Below, in pieces: positions 48,248 through 57,221 of a DNA stretch of 64,000 bases (position 1 is the first letter of the stretch; each line of letters opens with the position of its first letter). The stretch covers positions 62,001-126,000 of the forward strand of contig NZ_JBHSGG010000003.1 of NCBI RefSeq assembly GCF_042654365.1, in the 5' to 3' direction. The DNA comes from Coralloluteibacterium thermophilum. GTDB lineage: Bacteria > Pseudomonadota > Gammaproteobacteria > Xanthomonadales > Xanthomonadaceae. The position numbers and the translations under genes were made by a program. The notes beneath the pieces were generated by a model. The model saw only the letters and a list, made by a program, of their open reading frames with translations. It ran no database searches and was not told the DNA's origin.

Positions 48248-49069
48248 ATGGCCGGTGACTGGATCAAGTTCGACGTCACGACGCCGGATAAGCCCGAGGT
48301 AGTGGCGATCGCTGCGGACCTAGGGATCGATCAGGACGCGGTGGTCGGAAAGCTGCTCCGTATCTGGATCTGGGCGGACCAGAACAGCGTCGCCGGTAAC
48401 GGTCTGAGCGTTACATCTGCGTTTCTTGATCGTCTCGCGTTCTGCCCAGGCTTCGCCGGTGCGATGCGGAAGATCGGCTGGCTCGCGGGCGACGACGGCG
48501 CGCTGTCATTTCCCAACTTCGAACGGCACAACGGAAAAACCGCGAAGAATCGGGCAGTTAGCAACCGCAGGGTCGCTGAGCACCGCAGTGCGCGTAACGG
48601 TGATGTAACGCCGGATGTAACGCCGGGAGCGTTACAAAAATCGTTACCAGAGAAGAGAAGAGAAGAGAAAGAAGAAAAGCCCCCCATACCCCCCGCAAGC
48701 GGGGGGGAGGCCGATGGCGTGAAGCCCTCTCGCGCCAAGGGGCGATCCGAGGCGATGACCTACGGGCAGTTCGTAGACGCGTGCAAGGCCGACGGCGAGA
48801 AGCTGATCCCGAGCGATCACGCGGTGTTCGGCTTCGCTGCGACAGCTGGCATCCCGGTGGAGTACCTCGAACTCGCCTGGCGCGAGTTCGCCCGCCAGTA
48901 CCGGGGGTCGAAGAAGACCCAAGCCGGGAAGCGTGGGTGGCGCCAGAAGTTCGAGAACTGCGTGCGTCGGAACTGGTACCGGCTGTGGTGGTTCCCGGCG
49001 GAGGGTAGCTGCGACCTGACGACCGCGGGCGTCGCCCTGAAACGCGAGAAGGAGGCGCACGCCGCATGA
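48248..49069 (+). CDS. Phage replication initiator / helicase-loader-like protein
   Basis: The 273-residue product has a winged-helix-like N-terminus (DWIKFDVTTPDKPEVVAIAADLGIDQDAVVGKLLRIWIWADQNS). A charged linker follows (KRREEKEEKPP), then a DnaT-like C-terminus (YLELAWREFARQYRGSKKTQAGKRGWRQKFENCVRRNWYRLWW). It directly precedes dnaB with an ATGA overlap, the position of lambda O/P-type genes. The origin may lie within the gene: the stretch 48590-48680 has repeated GTAACG/CGTTAC units and a purine-rich tract. Confidence 0.75.
   Translation: MAGDWIKFDVTTPDKPEVVAIAADLGIDQDAVVGKLLRIWIWADQNSVAGNGLSVTSAFLDRLAFCPGFAGAMRKIGWLAGDDGALSFPNFERHNGKTAKNRAVSNRRVAEHRSARNGDVTPDVTPGALQKSLPEKRREEKEEKPPIPPASGGEADGVKPSRAKGRSEAMTYGQFVDACKADGEKLIPSDHAVFGFAATAGIPVEYLELAWREFARQYRGSKKTQAGKRGWRQKFENCVRRNWYRLWWFPAEGSCDLTTAGVALKREKEAHAA
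48590..48685. other. Candidate phage replication origin within the initiator gene
   Basis: The linker-coding stretch carries repeated GTAACG/CGTTAC-type words (for example GTAACGGTGATGTAACGCCGGATGTAA in pieces near 48595-48625 and GCGTTACAAAAATCGTTACC near 48629-48648) followed by an AGAAGAGAAG purine run. Lambda-like origins sit at this place in gene O. The call rests on position and repeats only. Confidence 0.4.
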
Positions 49070-50517
49070 GCCAAGCAGAAACCTTCGGGCAACAGCTGCC
49101 GTGCTCCATCGAGGCGGAGCAGGCAGTCTTGGGCGGCCTGATGCACGAGGACGGCGCCTACTGGCGCGTGGCGGGGCAGATTGATGCCGGGGACTTCTTC
49201 CGGCGCGATCATTCGGCCCTCTTCGAGCTGATCGTGAGTGAGGTCAAGGCGCAGCGGCCGGTGGACCAGGTCACGATCATGGAACGGATCACCGCCCTCG
49301 GCTTGGAGGAGGTCATCCGGCCCGACTACGTGTTCGAGCTGATCGGCGCGACGTTCTCTGCCGCCAGGATCACCGCCCACGCCGAGATCGTCCGAGAGAA
49401 GTCGGTCCTGAGGAAGCTGATCCTCGCCGGCTCGAACATCGTGAGCGAGGGCTTCAACCCCGACGGGCGCTCCTCGCTCGAGGTGCTCGCGGCCGCGCAG
49501 CGTCAGGTCGAGGCCATCACCAACCAGCAGCCCACCCGCGTCCAAAAGCTGTCCAGGATGGCCGACCGCGCGTGGCAGGCGCTTGTCGAGGCGAGCGAGC
49601 GGGGCGAGCAGGAAGCACAGGGGCTGCAGACCGGGTTCACAGACCTGGACGAGGCGACCGGCGGCTTCATGCCGGAGGACTTCATCATCGTGGCTGCCCG
49701 CCCAGGCATGGGGAAGACGGTGCTGGCGATGAACATTGCCGAGCACGTCGCGATCCGCCGCGGCAAGCGCGCTGCGGTCTGGTCTCTGGAGATGTCGGCC
49801 GCGCAGCTGGTTCGCCGGCTGCAGTCGAGTGTCAGCCGTGTGCCCCACGACAGCCTCAAGCGGCCGTGGCGGATGACCGACGAGGACTGGGAGAAAGTCC
49901 ACAAGGCGACGCAGGCCTTCAAGACCAGCGGCCTCGAGATCCTGGACGCAGCGGATCTGAGCATCGAGCAGCTCGAGGGGCAGGCGCACCAGTTGCACGC
50001 GCAGGAGCCGCTGGACCTGATGGTCGTGGACTACCTCGGCCTGATGAATCCGCCCAAGGCGGAGCGCCACGAGCTCGCCATGGGCGAGATCAGCCGCCGC
50101 TGCAAGAAACTGGCGAAGAGGCTCGGCGTGCCGCTGATCGGCGTGCACCAGCTCAACCGTGGAGTCGAGACCCGGCAGTCGCGCGAGCCGACGATGGCTG
50201 ATCTCCGCGACACCGGGCGCTTCGAGCAAGACGCAGACGCGATCCTGCTGCTTCACCGCGAGCAGTACTACGACGAGTCGGCGCCCAACGACTGCCAGGT
50301 CCACATCGCCAAGAACCGCGCTGGTCCGACGAAGCGCATCGGCTTCCGGGCTCGCCTCGACGTTTGCCGGTTCGAGGACTTCACGGGCTCGTGGGTGCCC
50401 TACAGCGAGCGCAAGCGCGCGCCCGCCGCAGCGGCGGCGAATGAGGGCTTCGATGACGGGTTCCCACCCCCGCCACGGCAGTCCGGTCGCGACCGAGCAG
50501 CTGGAGGTGGTCGATGA
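49066..50517 (+). CDS. Replicative DNA helicase, DnaB type
   Basis: The 483-residue product has the DnaB N-terminal domain (LPCSIEAEQAVLGGLMHEDGAYWRVAGQI) and a RecA-fold helicase core. The core shows Walker A AARPGMGKTVLAM (about 211-223), Walker B DLMVVDYLGLM (about 317-327) and the arginine-finger region RDTGRFEQDADAILLLHR. It would unwind phage DNA as a hexamer. Start and stop overlap both neighbours by four bases. Confidence 0.92.
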   Translation: MSQAETFGQQLPCSIEAEQAVLGGLMHEDGAYWRVAGQIDAGDFFRRDHSALFELIVSEVKAQRPVDQVTIMERITALGLEEVIRPDYVFELIGATFSAARITAHAEIVREKSVLRKLILAGSNIVSEGFNPDGRSSLEVLAAAQRQVEAITNQQPTRVQKLSRMADRAWQALVEASERGEQEAQGLQTGFTDLDEATGGFMPEDFIIVAARPGMGKTVLAMNIAEHVAIRRGKRAAVWSLEMSAAQLVRRLQSSVSRVPHDSLKRPWRMTDEDWEKVHKATQAFKTSGLEILDAADLSIEQLEGQAHQLHAQEPLDLMVVDYLGLMNPPKAERHELAMGEISRRCKKLAKRLGVPLIGVHQLNRGVETRQSREPTMADLRDTGRFEQDADAILLLHREQYYDESAPNDCQVHIAKNRAGPTKRIGFRARLDVCRFEDFTGSWVPYSERKRAPAAAAANEGFDDGFPPPPRQSGRDRAAGGGR

Positions 50518-51002
50518 AGCGCCCCTTCGTCCTGGACCCCGGCAGCCCGCAGTTCGAGCTCGCGCGCGCGTCGTTGCTGCGACACCTCGGCGACCGGCTG
50601 CGCGCCGGGCAGGTGACGTCTGTCGTGGTGGGCGACCCGGCGAGGTCACTGGCGCAGAACGCGCGCATGTGGGCGGTCCTTCACGACATCGCGCGTCAGG
50701 TCGGCTACCGGAAGCCGCGGTGGCGCGGCGACCGACTGGTGGAGGAGGGCGGCTACGTCGCCTTCGAGATCGAGCCGCGCGCGATCGCGCTCACGCCGGA
50801 GGAATGGAAGGACGTGCTCTCGGCGGCGCTGTGGCGCCCGCGCCGGCTGCCCGGTCTCGAGGGCGGAGTGGTCGCGGTCGGGCTGCGCACGTCGAGCCTG
50901 ACGAAGCGCCAGATGAGCGACCTGATCGAACTCGCGCACGCGTTCGGCGCCGAGCACGGCGTGCGGTGGAGCGAGCCGCCGGCGGTGGAGGAGGCGGCCT
51001 GA
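50514..51002 (+). CDS. NinB-like recombination protein
   Basis: The 162-residue product matches lambda NinB (Orf) style proteins, which bind single-stranded DNA and help recombination: SLAQNARMWAVLHDIARQV, LTPEEWKDVLSAAL, and SSLTKRQMSDLIELAHAFGAEHGVRW. It is coupled to dnaB by ATGA. Confidence 0.85.
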   Translation: MKRPFVLDPGSPQFELARASLLRHLGDRLRAGQVTSVVVGDPARSLAQNARMWAVLHDIARQVGYRKPRWRGDRLVEEGGYVAFEIEPRAIALTPEEWKDVLSAALWRPRRLPGLEGGVVAVGLRTSSLTKRQMSDLIELAHAFGAEHGVRWSEPPAVEEAA

Positions 51003-51499
51003 TGTTCCCCCTCGCCACCTTCGACTCCGTCGACCTCCAGACCGCCAACGCGCTGCTCGTTCGCTGGGGTCACCGCATGGGGCCGCTCGAGCGCGGCAAC
51101 AGCCAGGCGCAGCACTGCCACGTGTTGCGGGCGCACGGGGAGCCCGTGGCGGTGGTCTGCACGTCCTCCCTGATCCGTGAGCGGGTCGGCGGAGGACTCG
51201 GCCACCTGACGCGGGAGAACACGGTCGAGCTGTCGCGCCTGTGCGCTGGCGAGCCTTGGGCCTGTCGCGTCGCCCTTCGCCTCTGGCGCGAGCTCGTCTT
51301 CCCGGGAACCGGGGCGCGCTGGGCCGTCAGCTACCAGGACGCGGTCATGCACAGCGGCAACGTCTACCGCTTCGACGGCTGGCAGCGGGCCGGCTTCAGC
51401 TCGAGCGGAACGGACAGCCGGAGCGGCCGGAAGGGCCGTCGAAAGTGGATCTGGGTCTGGGAGCTTCCGGCAAGCCAGGCAGTGGAGGCCGCGGCATGA
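51002..51499 (+). CDS. Candidate Mom-like GNAT-fold protein
   Basis: The 165-residue product has the pattern of phage proteins related to Mom, the Mu DNA modifier. It shows ELSRLCAGEPWACRVALRLWREL (GNAT-like helix after a strand), then WAVSYQDAVMHSGNVYRFDGWQRAGFSSSGTDSRSG, comparable to the SYAD...GH.G..Y...W...G signature. The N-terminal ANALLVRWGHRMGPLERG fits a hydrophobic first helix. Acyl-CoA binding residues are not certain, so function is inferred. It sits between ninB and a small gene with overlapping ends. Confidence 0.55.
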   Translation: MFPLATFDSVDLQTANALLVRWGHRMGPLERGNSQAQHCHVLRAHGEPVAVVCTSSLIRERVGGGLGHLTRENTVELSRLCAGEPWACRVALRLWRELVFPGTGARWAVSYQDAVMHSGNVYRFDGWQRAGFSSSGTDSRSGRKGRRKWIWVWELPASQAVEAAA

Positions 51500-51672
51500 A
51501 CGAGCGCGACTTTGCCATCTTCATCGCCCGCGTCCACCTGCGCGAGTGCGCGGCGCGCCGGCACCATCCCGCCAACCGGCAGTTCTACTGGAGCCTCTTC
51601 GCCTTCGCGCAGGCCAGCCGGCGACGCGCCGCCGCCGCGCGCGAGCCGGTGCAGGGAGGCCTCTTCGGATGA
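51496..51672 (+). CDS. Small phage protein, 58 residues
   Basis: The product (MNERDFAIFIARVHLRECAARRHHPANRQFYWSLFAFAQ...) is basic and helical, ending VQGGLFG. It overlaps both neighbours by four bases. Unknown function, possibly a NinX/NinE-like small protein. Confidence 0.55.
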   Translation: MNERDFAIFIARVHLRECAARRHHPANRQFYWSLFAFAQASRRRAAAAREPVQGGLFG

Positions 51673-52016
51673 GGACGAAGAACGCCGCCCGCATCGACGC
51701 GCAGGAGCGCGCACACCTGGCCGCTGTGAAGAGCGTGCCCTGCGTGATCTGCGACGCGCCGGCGCCGAGCTCGGCGCACCACATCCGGCAGGGCGACCAC
51801 TACACGACCGTCGCCCTCTGCGCGGACTGCCACCAGGGCAGCGTCAACGGCTGGCACGGCCAGAAGGTGATGTGGCGCCTCCGCAAGTTCGACGAAATCG
51901 ACGCCCTGAACGAGACCCTGCGCCGCGTGCTGAACCTGCGCGCGAACGCCTATGCCGCCGCCCCGGCTGCCATGCCGTGGCTCACCACCTGCGAGGAGGA
52001 ATCCCATGTCGACTGA
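51669..52016 (+). CDS. Ref/HNH-like nuclease (RecA-dependent type)
   Basis: The 115-residue product has the zinc/HNH-like arrangement of P1 Ref relatives: CVICDAPAPSSAHHIRQGDHYTTVALCADCHQGSVNGWHG, with two CxxC pairs and paired His residues, then a helical tail. Ref enzymes cut DNA with RecA filaments during recombination. Position beside ninB and a RuvC-like gene fits this. Confidence 0.65.
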   Translation: MRTKNAARIDAQERAHLAAVKSVPCVICDAPAPSSAHHIRQGDHYTTVALCADCHQGSVNGWHGQKVMWRLRKFDEIDALNETLRRVLNLRANAYAAAPAAMPWLTTCEEESHVD

Positions 52017-52371
52017 GCCCGTGCGCGAGAGCGAGCACGACCCCGAGAACGTGAGCCCGGAGACTGCGGCGCTGATCCGGGAGCGGATGGGCGGGACGAG
52101 GGTCGCGCTCCCCGAACGAGTCCCGGTGCCGAACACCGAGCAGGGTCTGTACCGGAAGTACGACGTGCGCCGCACCGACGGCAGCGACGCGCCGGGCGGA
52201 AAGCACCATGGCTGCGAGTATTTCGTGCTCGACGTGGCGCACGATCCGCACGCCCGTCCGGCGCTGGCGGCCTACGTCGCTTCGGTCGAGGCGACGCATC
52301 CGCAGCTCGCGGCGGACCTGCGCGAGCGCTACGGGATCACGAAGCCCACGCAACAGGAGAGCGGCCGATGA
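52006..52371 (+). CDS. Conserved phage protein of unknown function
   Basis: The 121-residue product (MSTEPVRESEHDPENVSPETAALIRERMGG...) contains YRKYDVRRTDGSDAPGGKHHGCEYFVLDVAHDPHARPALAAYV, a segment seen in many phage hypotheticals. The start at 52006 follows GAGGAGGA and overlaps the upstream gene by 11 bases. Confidence 0.68.
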   Translation: MSTEPVRESEHDPENVSPETAALIRERMGGTRVALPERVPVPNTEQGLYRKYDVRRTDGSDAPGGKHHGCEYFVLDVAHDPHARPALAAYVASVEATHPQLAADLRERYGITKPTQQESGR

Positions 52372-52874
52372 CCCTGCGGCTGACCCTCGGCGTCGACCCC
52401 GGCCTCAGCGGCGCGGTGGTGGCGCTGGCCGACGGCGAGCCCGCCGGCTTCATCGACATGCCCACGCGCCAGGCGGGGAAGTGGGCGGAGGTGGACGGCC
52501 GCGCCCTCATCGTCGGCATCCGCGAGCTGCGCGCAGCGCACCCCGGCGCGTACATCTCCGCCATGGTCGAGAAGGTCGGCGCGCGCCCCACCGACGGCGG
52601 CACCTCGGCCTTCCGCTTCGGCGAGAGCAGCGGCCGGGTGAAGTGCGCCTTCGAGGCGCTCGGCATCCCCTACGAGCTCGCGATCCCGGCGGTCTGGAAG
52701 CGGCACTTCGGCCTGCTCGGCCAGGACAAGGACGCCGCGCGCCAGCTCGCGCTGGTCCGGTTCCCGACCGCGGCGCACTGGCTCCAGCGGAAGAAGGACA
52801 ACGGCCGCGCCGACGCGCTGCTTCTTGCCCTGTACGGCGACGCGATCGCCGGCACCGAGCGGGCCGCGGCATGA
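52368..52874 (+). CDS. RuvC-like Holliday junction resolvase
   Basis: The 168-residue product has the RNase H-fold RuvC pattern: Asp10 in LGVDPGLSGAVV, Glu68 in AMVEKV, and Asp149 in NGRADALLLALYG. GGTSAFRFGESSGRVKCAFEALGI matches the linking helix. It probably resolves branched phage DNA before packaging, the role of lambda Rap or NinX-region enzymes. Confidence 0.85.
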   Translation: MTLRLTLGVDPGLSGAVVALADGEPAGFIDMPTRQAGKWAEVDGRALIVGIRELRAAHPGAYISAMVEKVGARPTDGGTSAFRFGESSGRVKCAFEALGIPYELAIPAVWKRHFGLLGQDKDAARQLALVRFPTAAHWLQRKKDNGRADALLLALYGDAIAGTERAAA

Positions 52875-53269
52875 CGAAGGGCATTGATTCGCCCCCCCGG
52901 AAGGCGACTCTGATCACCGCGGCGAAGCGGGTCCGAGACCACGGCCCGCGCCGGCAGATGAGGACCCCGCAGGTGTACCGGTCGCTCGATCAATCGTTGG
53001 ACGAGCCGCTGGGGATGCGCCTGCTCGCCGGAGCACTGGTGAAGCGCATCCGCTGCGGCGGAGGGGTCAGCGCGGTGTTCATGGACGGCGAGGGCCGGTG
53101 CTGGTGCGTCCACGACAGCCAGAGCGGCTACCGGCAGTTCCTGGAAGATCGCCGCGACATCCTCGTCGGGGTCTACCGCTCAGTACGGCAGGACGATCTC
53201 GCCGCTGATCTCGCCGAGCACTGGAGCGACGTGAACAGGGCTCAGGCCCCGGGCCCGGGTGAGGACTGA
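52871..53269 (+). CDS. Unknown phage protein in the late-regulator position
   Basis: The 132-residue product (MTKGIDSPPRKATLITAAKRVRDHGPRRQMRTPQVYRSLDQSLDEP...) is basic in its N-terminal half. Its C-terminal half has strands (AVFMDGEGRCWCVHDSQSGYRQFL). It lies directly before the terminase genes, where Q-type antiterminators usually lie. No Q family signature is visible, so no function is assigned. Confidence 0.6.
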   Translation: MTKGIDSPPRKATLITAAKRVRDHGPRRQMRTPQVYRSLDQSLDEPLGMRLLAGALVKRIRCGGGVSAVFMDGEGRCWCVHDSQSGYRQFLEDRRDILVGVYRSVRQDDLAADLAEHWSDVNRAQAPGPGED

Positions 53270-53271
53270 GC

Positions 53272-53838
53272 ATGGCGAAAGCTGCGAAGCCGAAGAGAAG
53301 GCCAGGCCGGCCGTCGAAGTACTCCAAGGCCGTCATCGATGCGATCTGTGAGCGCCTGTCCAAGGGCGAGCCTCTCGCGCAGATCTGCCGCTCGCCCGGC
53401 ATGCCGGCATACCGGACCGTGAAGGACTGGGCGGACGAGAAGGACGCGGAGGGAATCGCCACTGCCCGGGGCGCGGAGGTTTCCGCAGCCATCGCGCGTG
53501 CGCGGGATGAGGGCTTCGACGCGATTGCGGCCGAGTGCCTGCGGATCGCGGACACGCCGCTGCAGGGCGTGGTGGAGAAGGTCGAGCCGGTGGTGGTGAC
53601 GGACCCGGATGATCCGGAGGCGCCAGCGCGCACCGAGATGCGGGTGGTGGAGCGGCGGGTTGAGGACATGCTCGGCCACCGGAAGCTCCAGATCGAGACG
53701 CGGCTCAAGCTCCTGTCGAAGTGGGACCCGAAGCGCTACGGCGACCGGATCGTCCAGCAGCACAGCAACGACCCCGACAGCCCCATGCCGGCGCCGCAGT
53801 TCATCATCCAGCCGGTCGCGCCGCCGAGGGGCGAGTGA
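53272..53838 (+). CDS. terS: Terminase small subunit
   Basis: The 188-residue product starts with a basic arm and an HTH (RPGRPSKYSKAVIDAICERLSKGEPLAQICRSPGMPAYRTVKDWA). A coiled-coil region follows, and it ends LSKWDPKRYGDRIVQQHS, a common TerS-type ending. It would recognise the packaging site on phage DNA and is followed directly by terL. Confidence 0.85.
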   Translation: MAKAAKPKRRPGRPSKYSKAVIDAICERLSKGEPLAQICRSPGMPAYRTVKDWADEKDAEGIATARGAEVSAAIARARDEGFDAIAAECLRIADTPLQGVVEKVEPVVVTDPDDPEAPARTEMRVVERRVEDMLGHRKLQIETRLKLLSKWDPKRYGDRIVQQHSNDPDSPMPAPQFIIQPVAPPRGE

Positions 53839-55169
53839 GCCTGGCTCCGCAGGTACCGATCCGCATCCCGGTCACGCTGCTGCCGATCCTGAGGCCACGG
53901 CGCTTCAAGATCCTGCACGGCGGCCGCGGCGGCGGGAAGTCGCACAGCGTGGCTCAGGTGCTTCTGGCCATGGCCTGCCAGCGGAAGCTGCGCATCCTGT
54001 GCGCCCGCGAGATCCAGAAGTCGATCGACAAGTCGTCGAAGCAGGTGCTCGAGGACTACATCGCCCGCCTGGGGCTGTCGCCGTACTTCGACATCCAGAA
54101 GACGGTCATCGTGTGCCGGCTCACCGGCAGCGAGTTCAGCTTCACCGGCCTGCGCGAGCACACCGCAGACAGCATCAAGTCGTACGAGGGCGTGGATATC
54201 GTGTGGGTCGAGGAGGCGGCGAGCGTGTCCGAGCGCTCCTGGGTCGCGCTGATCAACACGATCCGCAAGCCGGGCTCGGAGATCTGGGCGACCTTCAACC
54301 CCGACGACGAGCAGGACTACGTCTACGCGCGCTTCGTGAAGTCCACCGACCCCGACGCGCTGGTCATCCAGATCAACTGGCGGGACAACCCGTGGTTCCC
54401 GGCGGAGCTCGACACCGAGCGTCGGAAGCTCAAGGCGATCAACCTCGACCTCTACAACCACGTCTACGAGGGGCACTGCCGCAGCGTCGCCGGCCTGCTG
54501 TTCAAGCGGCACTGGTTCCAGTTCTACGACGTCCTGCCGGCGCGGCTGAACCCGTACATGGCGACCGACTGGGCGGGCGGACCCGACCCGGACGACCCGA
54601 ACGCGGACCCCGACTTCACGGAGCACGGCGTGTGGGGCCTGTCGGAGACGGGCGACCTCTACGCAACCGACTGGTGGTCCGGCCAGGAGGACCCGGCGGA
54701 GTGGATCGACGCGTACATCGAGCTCGGCGCCAGGCACCGGCCGCTCGCTGCCTTCGAGGAGAAGGGCGTGATCCTCCGTTCGCTGAACTCCTCGATCAAC
54801 AAGCGGATGCGGGAAACGAAGACCTACCTGCGGCGCGTGGCGCTGCCGTCCGCCGGCAGCAAGTACGAGCGGGCCCTGGGCTTCGCCGCGCGCGCGGCGG
54901 CGGGCACGGTCTGGTTGCCGTCGGGCAAGCCGTGGGCCCTGCGCCTGCTGAACCAGCTCTGCGCCTTCAACGGGCAGGACGGGCGCAAGGACGACGCGGT
55001 CGATGTCTGCTCCCTGATCGGTCGCGGGCTCGACGAAATGCGCAACGCCCCGCCGCCACCGGTTGATTCGCGGCGCCCACTGGTTGAAATCGGCACCGCC
55101 GAGTGGCTGGAGGCCGAAGCCCGCGCATCCCAACTCGCCACCGCCCGCAACCAGCGGCGCTATCTCTAA
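53835..55169 (+). CDS. terL: Terminase large subunit
   Basis: The 444-residue product has a packaging ATPase domain with Walker A HGGRGGGKSHS (28-38) and Walker B VDIVWVEEAASV (about 118-129). ATFNPDDEQDYVY is the coupling segment, and a C-terminal nuclease domain starts with ATDWAGGP. It resembles the Terminase_3/PBSX group. The start is GTG at 53835, overlapping the terS stop (GTGA). Confidence 0.92.
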   Translation: MSLAPQVPIRIPVTLLPILRPRRFKILHGGRGGGKSHSVAQVLLAMACQRKLRILCAREIQKSIDKSSKQVLEDYIARLGLSPYFDIQKTVIVCRLTGSEFSFTGLREHTADSIKSYEGVDIVWVEEAASVSERSWVALINTIRKPGSEIWATFNPDDEQDYVYARFVKSTDPDALVIQINWRDNPWFPAELDTERRKLKAINLDLYNHVYEGHCRSVAGLLFKRHWFQFYDVLPARLNPYMATDWAGGPDPDDPNADPDFTEHGVWGLSETGDLYATDWWSGQEDPAEWIDAYIELGARHRPLAAFEEKGVILRSLNSSINKRMRETKTYLRRVALPSAGSKYERALGFAARAAAGTVWLPSGKPWALRLLNQLCAFNGQDGRKDDAVDVCSLIGRGLDEMRNAPPPPVDSRRPLVEIGTAEWLEAEARASQLATARNQRRYL

Positions 55170-55177
55170 GGGCAGGC

Positions 55178-57199
55178 ATGAACGACGACAGCGCGCAGGC
55201 CGCGATGCAGGCCGGGATCGACGAGGCGAACGCCGCCACCCCGGAGGAGGCGAAGCGCCTGCAACAGGAGCGCGCCCTCATCGGCGAGTGGAACAGGCGC
55301 CTCAGCTACGCGCGCGACTTCGACGACAACGCCCGAAAGCAGTACGCGCACGACCGCCGCTACGCGAAGGGCGAGAGCGGCTTCGAGGTCGACACCAACC
55401 TCATCGGCTCCAACATCGACACGATGGTGTCCTTCATCTACGCGAAGGACCCGGACGTCGACGTGACCCCGGCCGAGAGCGTGGGAGACCAGCGGTACGC
55501 CGATGCGAAGGACTTCGCGCGGACCCTGCAGATCGTGATCTCCCGGCTGTGGCGCATGGGCCGGCTGAAGCGCCAGGCGCGCCGGTGGGTCCGCTCGGCG
55601 CAGACGGTGGGCATCGGCTGGCTGAAGGTGGCCTGGCAGCAGCGCATGGGCCGCGATCCGCTGATCCAGGCGCAGATCAACGACCTGCAGGACAACTTCG
55701 CGCGCGCGGCCGCGACGATGGAGCGGGTCGAGAAGGGCGAGGCGAAGGACCTCGACGCCCTCAATGCCGAGCTCGAGGTGCAGCTGGCTGCGCTGGAGGA
55801 GCAGGTCGAGGTGGTGCTCTCCCGTGGGCTGGTCATCGACATGGTCGCAGCCGAGGACATCCAGGTCGCACCCGGCGTGCCGTCGCTCCTCGACTACCAG
55901 GACGCGCCGTGGATCGCGCACCGCACGTTCCTGCGTCCGGAGGACGCCGCGGCTGCATTCCCTGAGCTGACCGACGCCCAGATCCGACAGGCGGCGAAGT
56001 ACTTCCCGCGCAAGCCCGAGTCGGCCCTGGAGGAGACGCCCACGCTCAGCGACGTCACCGCACGGGACGCGGACACCTACCGCAGCAGCGACGGCGGCGC
56101 CGCAGGCACGGCCGGTGATGGCTACCTCTGCGTCTGGGAGATCTGGCACCGCGACGCGAACACGGTGCTAACGCTGGCCGAGGGCCTGGATCGCTGGGCG
56201 CGGAAGCCCTACACGCCGTCGCCGGCGTCGCTCCGCTTCTACCCGTTCTTCGGCCTGGCCTTCACCGAGGTCGACGGCGAGCGCCACCCGCAGTCGCTGG
56301 TCTGGCGCTCCCGCAAGCTGCAGGACGAGATCAGCCGTCTGGACAGCAACCTCGCGGAGCACCGACGGCGCTCGCTGCCGGGCGTGGTGTTCAACGAGGG
56401 CGAGATCGCGCCGGGCACGGCGGACAAGCTCATGAAGTCCGGCACGCAGCAGTGGGTGGGCATCAGCCCGACGAACCCGAACGCCGACCTGAGCAGCCTG
56501 TTCGCGCCGAAGCCGGTCGCCAGCATCGACCCCGCGCTCTACAACGACCAGCGCACGCTGGCGCGCATGGAGTCGATCTGGGGCCTGCAGGATGCGGCGA
56601 CGGGCGGCATCCGGGTGGCGAAGACGGCGACCGAGGCCGAGATCCAGCAGGCCGGCACCGGCAGTCGCGTCGGTGCGATGCGGGACGAGATCGAGGACCG
56701 GCTCACCGAGGTGGCGCGGTACACGGCCGAGCTCGCGCTGCAGACGATGAGCCTGGAGGACGTCCGGGAGATCGCCGGACCCGAAGCGTTCTGGCCCGAG
56801 GGACTGGAAATCGACCAGATCTACGCCCTCGTCGAGGTGGACATCCGCGCCGGCTCGTCCGGTCGCCCGAACACCGCGCGTGACCGCGAGAGCTGGGCGG
56901 CGATGCTGCCGATGATCCAGACCCTGATCGACCGGATCGCCCAGCTGCGCACCGGCGGAGCGGAGGAGCTGGCTCAGCCGTACATCGAGCTGCTCAAGGA
57001 GACGTTCAATCGCAGCGGCGAGCGCATGGATGTCGAGCGCTTCCTGCCGCCACCGCCCCCTCCGCAGGCCCCGGGCATGCCGCCGCTGCCTGCCGAGCCG
57101 GGCATGCCGGCAGGCGCTCCACCCGTGACGGCTGACCAGCCGCCGGGACCGCCGCTGCCGACCGACTTGCCGGTGCCGAACGCGCCGGTCCTGCAGTGA
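55178..57199 (+). CDS. Portal protein (podophage type)
   Basis: The 673-residue product follows terL, the usual portal position, and has a portal-like plan. It shows a helical N-terminus (AALIGEWNRRLSYARDFDDNARKQYAHDRRYAKG), DTNLIGSNIDTMVSFIYAKDPDVDV, and long helices at 160-240. A C-terminal helical region has RTLARMESIWGLQDAATGG. A Pro-rich tail of about 50 residues ends it. Length is near P22 gp1 (725). Identification is from position and pattern. Confidence 0.75.
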   Translation: MNDDSAQAAMQAGIDEANAATPEEAKRLQQERALIGEWNRRLSYARDFDDNARKQYAHDRRYAKGESGFEVDTNLIGSNIDTMVSFIYAKDPDVDVTPAESVGDQRYADAKDFARTLQIVISRLWRMGRLKRQARRWVRSAQTVGIGWLKVAWQQRMGRDPLIQAQINDLQDNFARAAATMERVEKGEAKDLDALNAELEVQLAALEEQVEVVLSRGLVIDMVAAEDIQVAPGVPSLLDYQDAPWIAHRTFLRPEDAAAAFPELTDAQIRQAAKYFPRKPESALEETPTLSDVTARDADTYRSSDGGAAGTAGDGYLCVWEIWHRDANTVLTLAEGLDRWARKPYTPSPASLRFYPFFGLAFTEVDGERHPQSLVWRSRKLQDEISRLDSNLAEHRRRSLPGVVFNEGEIAPGTADKLMKSGTQQWVGISPTNPNADLSSLFAPKPVASIDPALYNDQRTLARMESIWGLQDAATGGIRVAKTATEAEIQQAGTGSRVGAMRDEIEDRLTEVARYTAELALQTMSLEDVREIAGPEAFWPEGLEIDQIYALVEVDIRAGSSGRPNTARDRESWAAMLPMIQTLIDRIAQLRTGGAEELAQPYIELLKETFNRSGERMDVERFLPPPPPPQAPGMPPLPAEPGMPAGAPPVTADQPPGPPLPTDLPVPNAPVLQ

Positions 57200-57221
57200 C
57201 CACAACGAGAGAGACAGGCCC

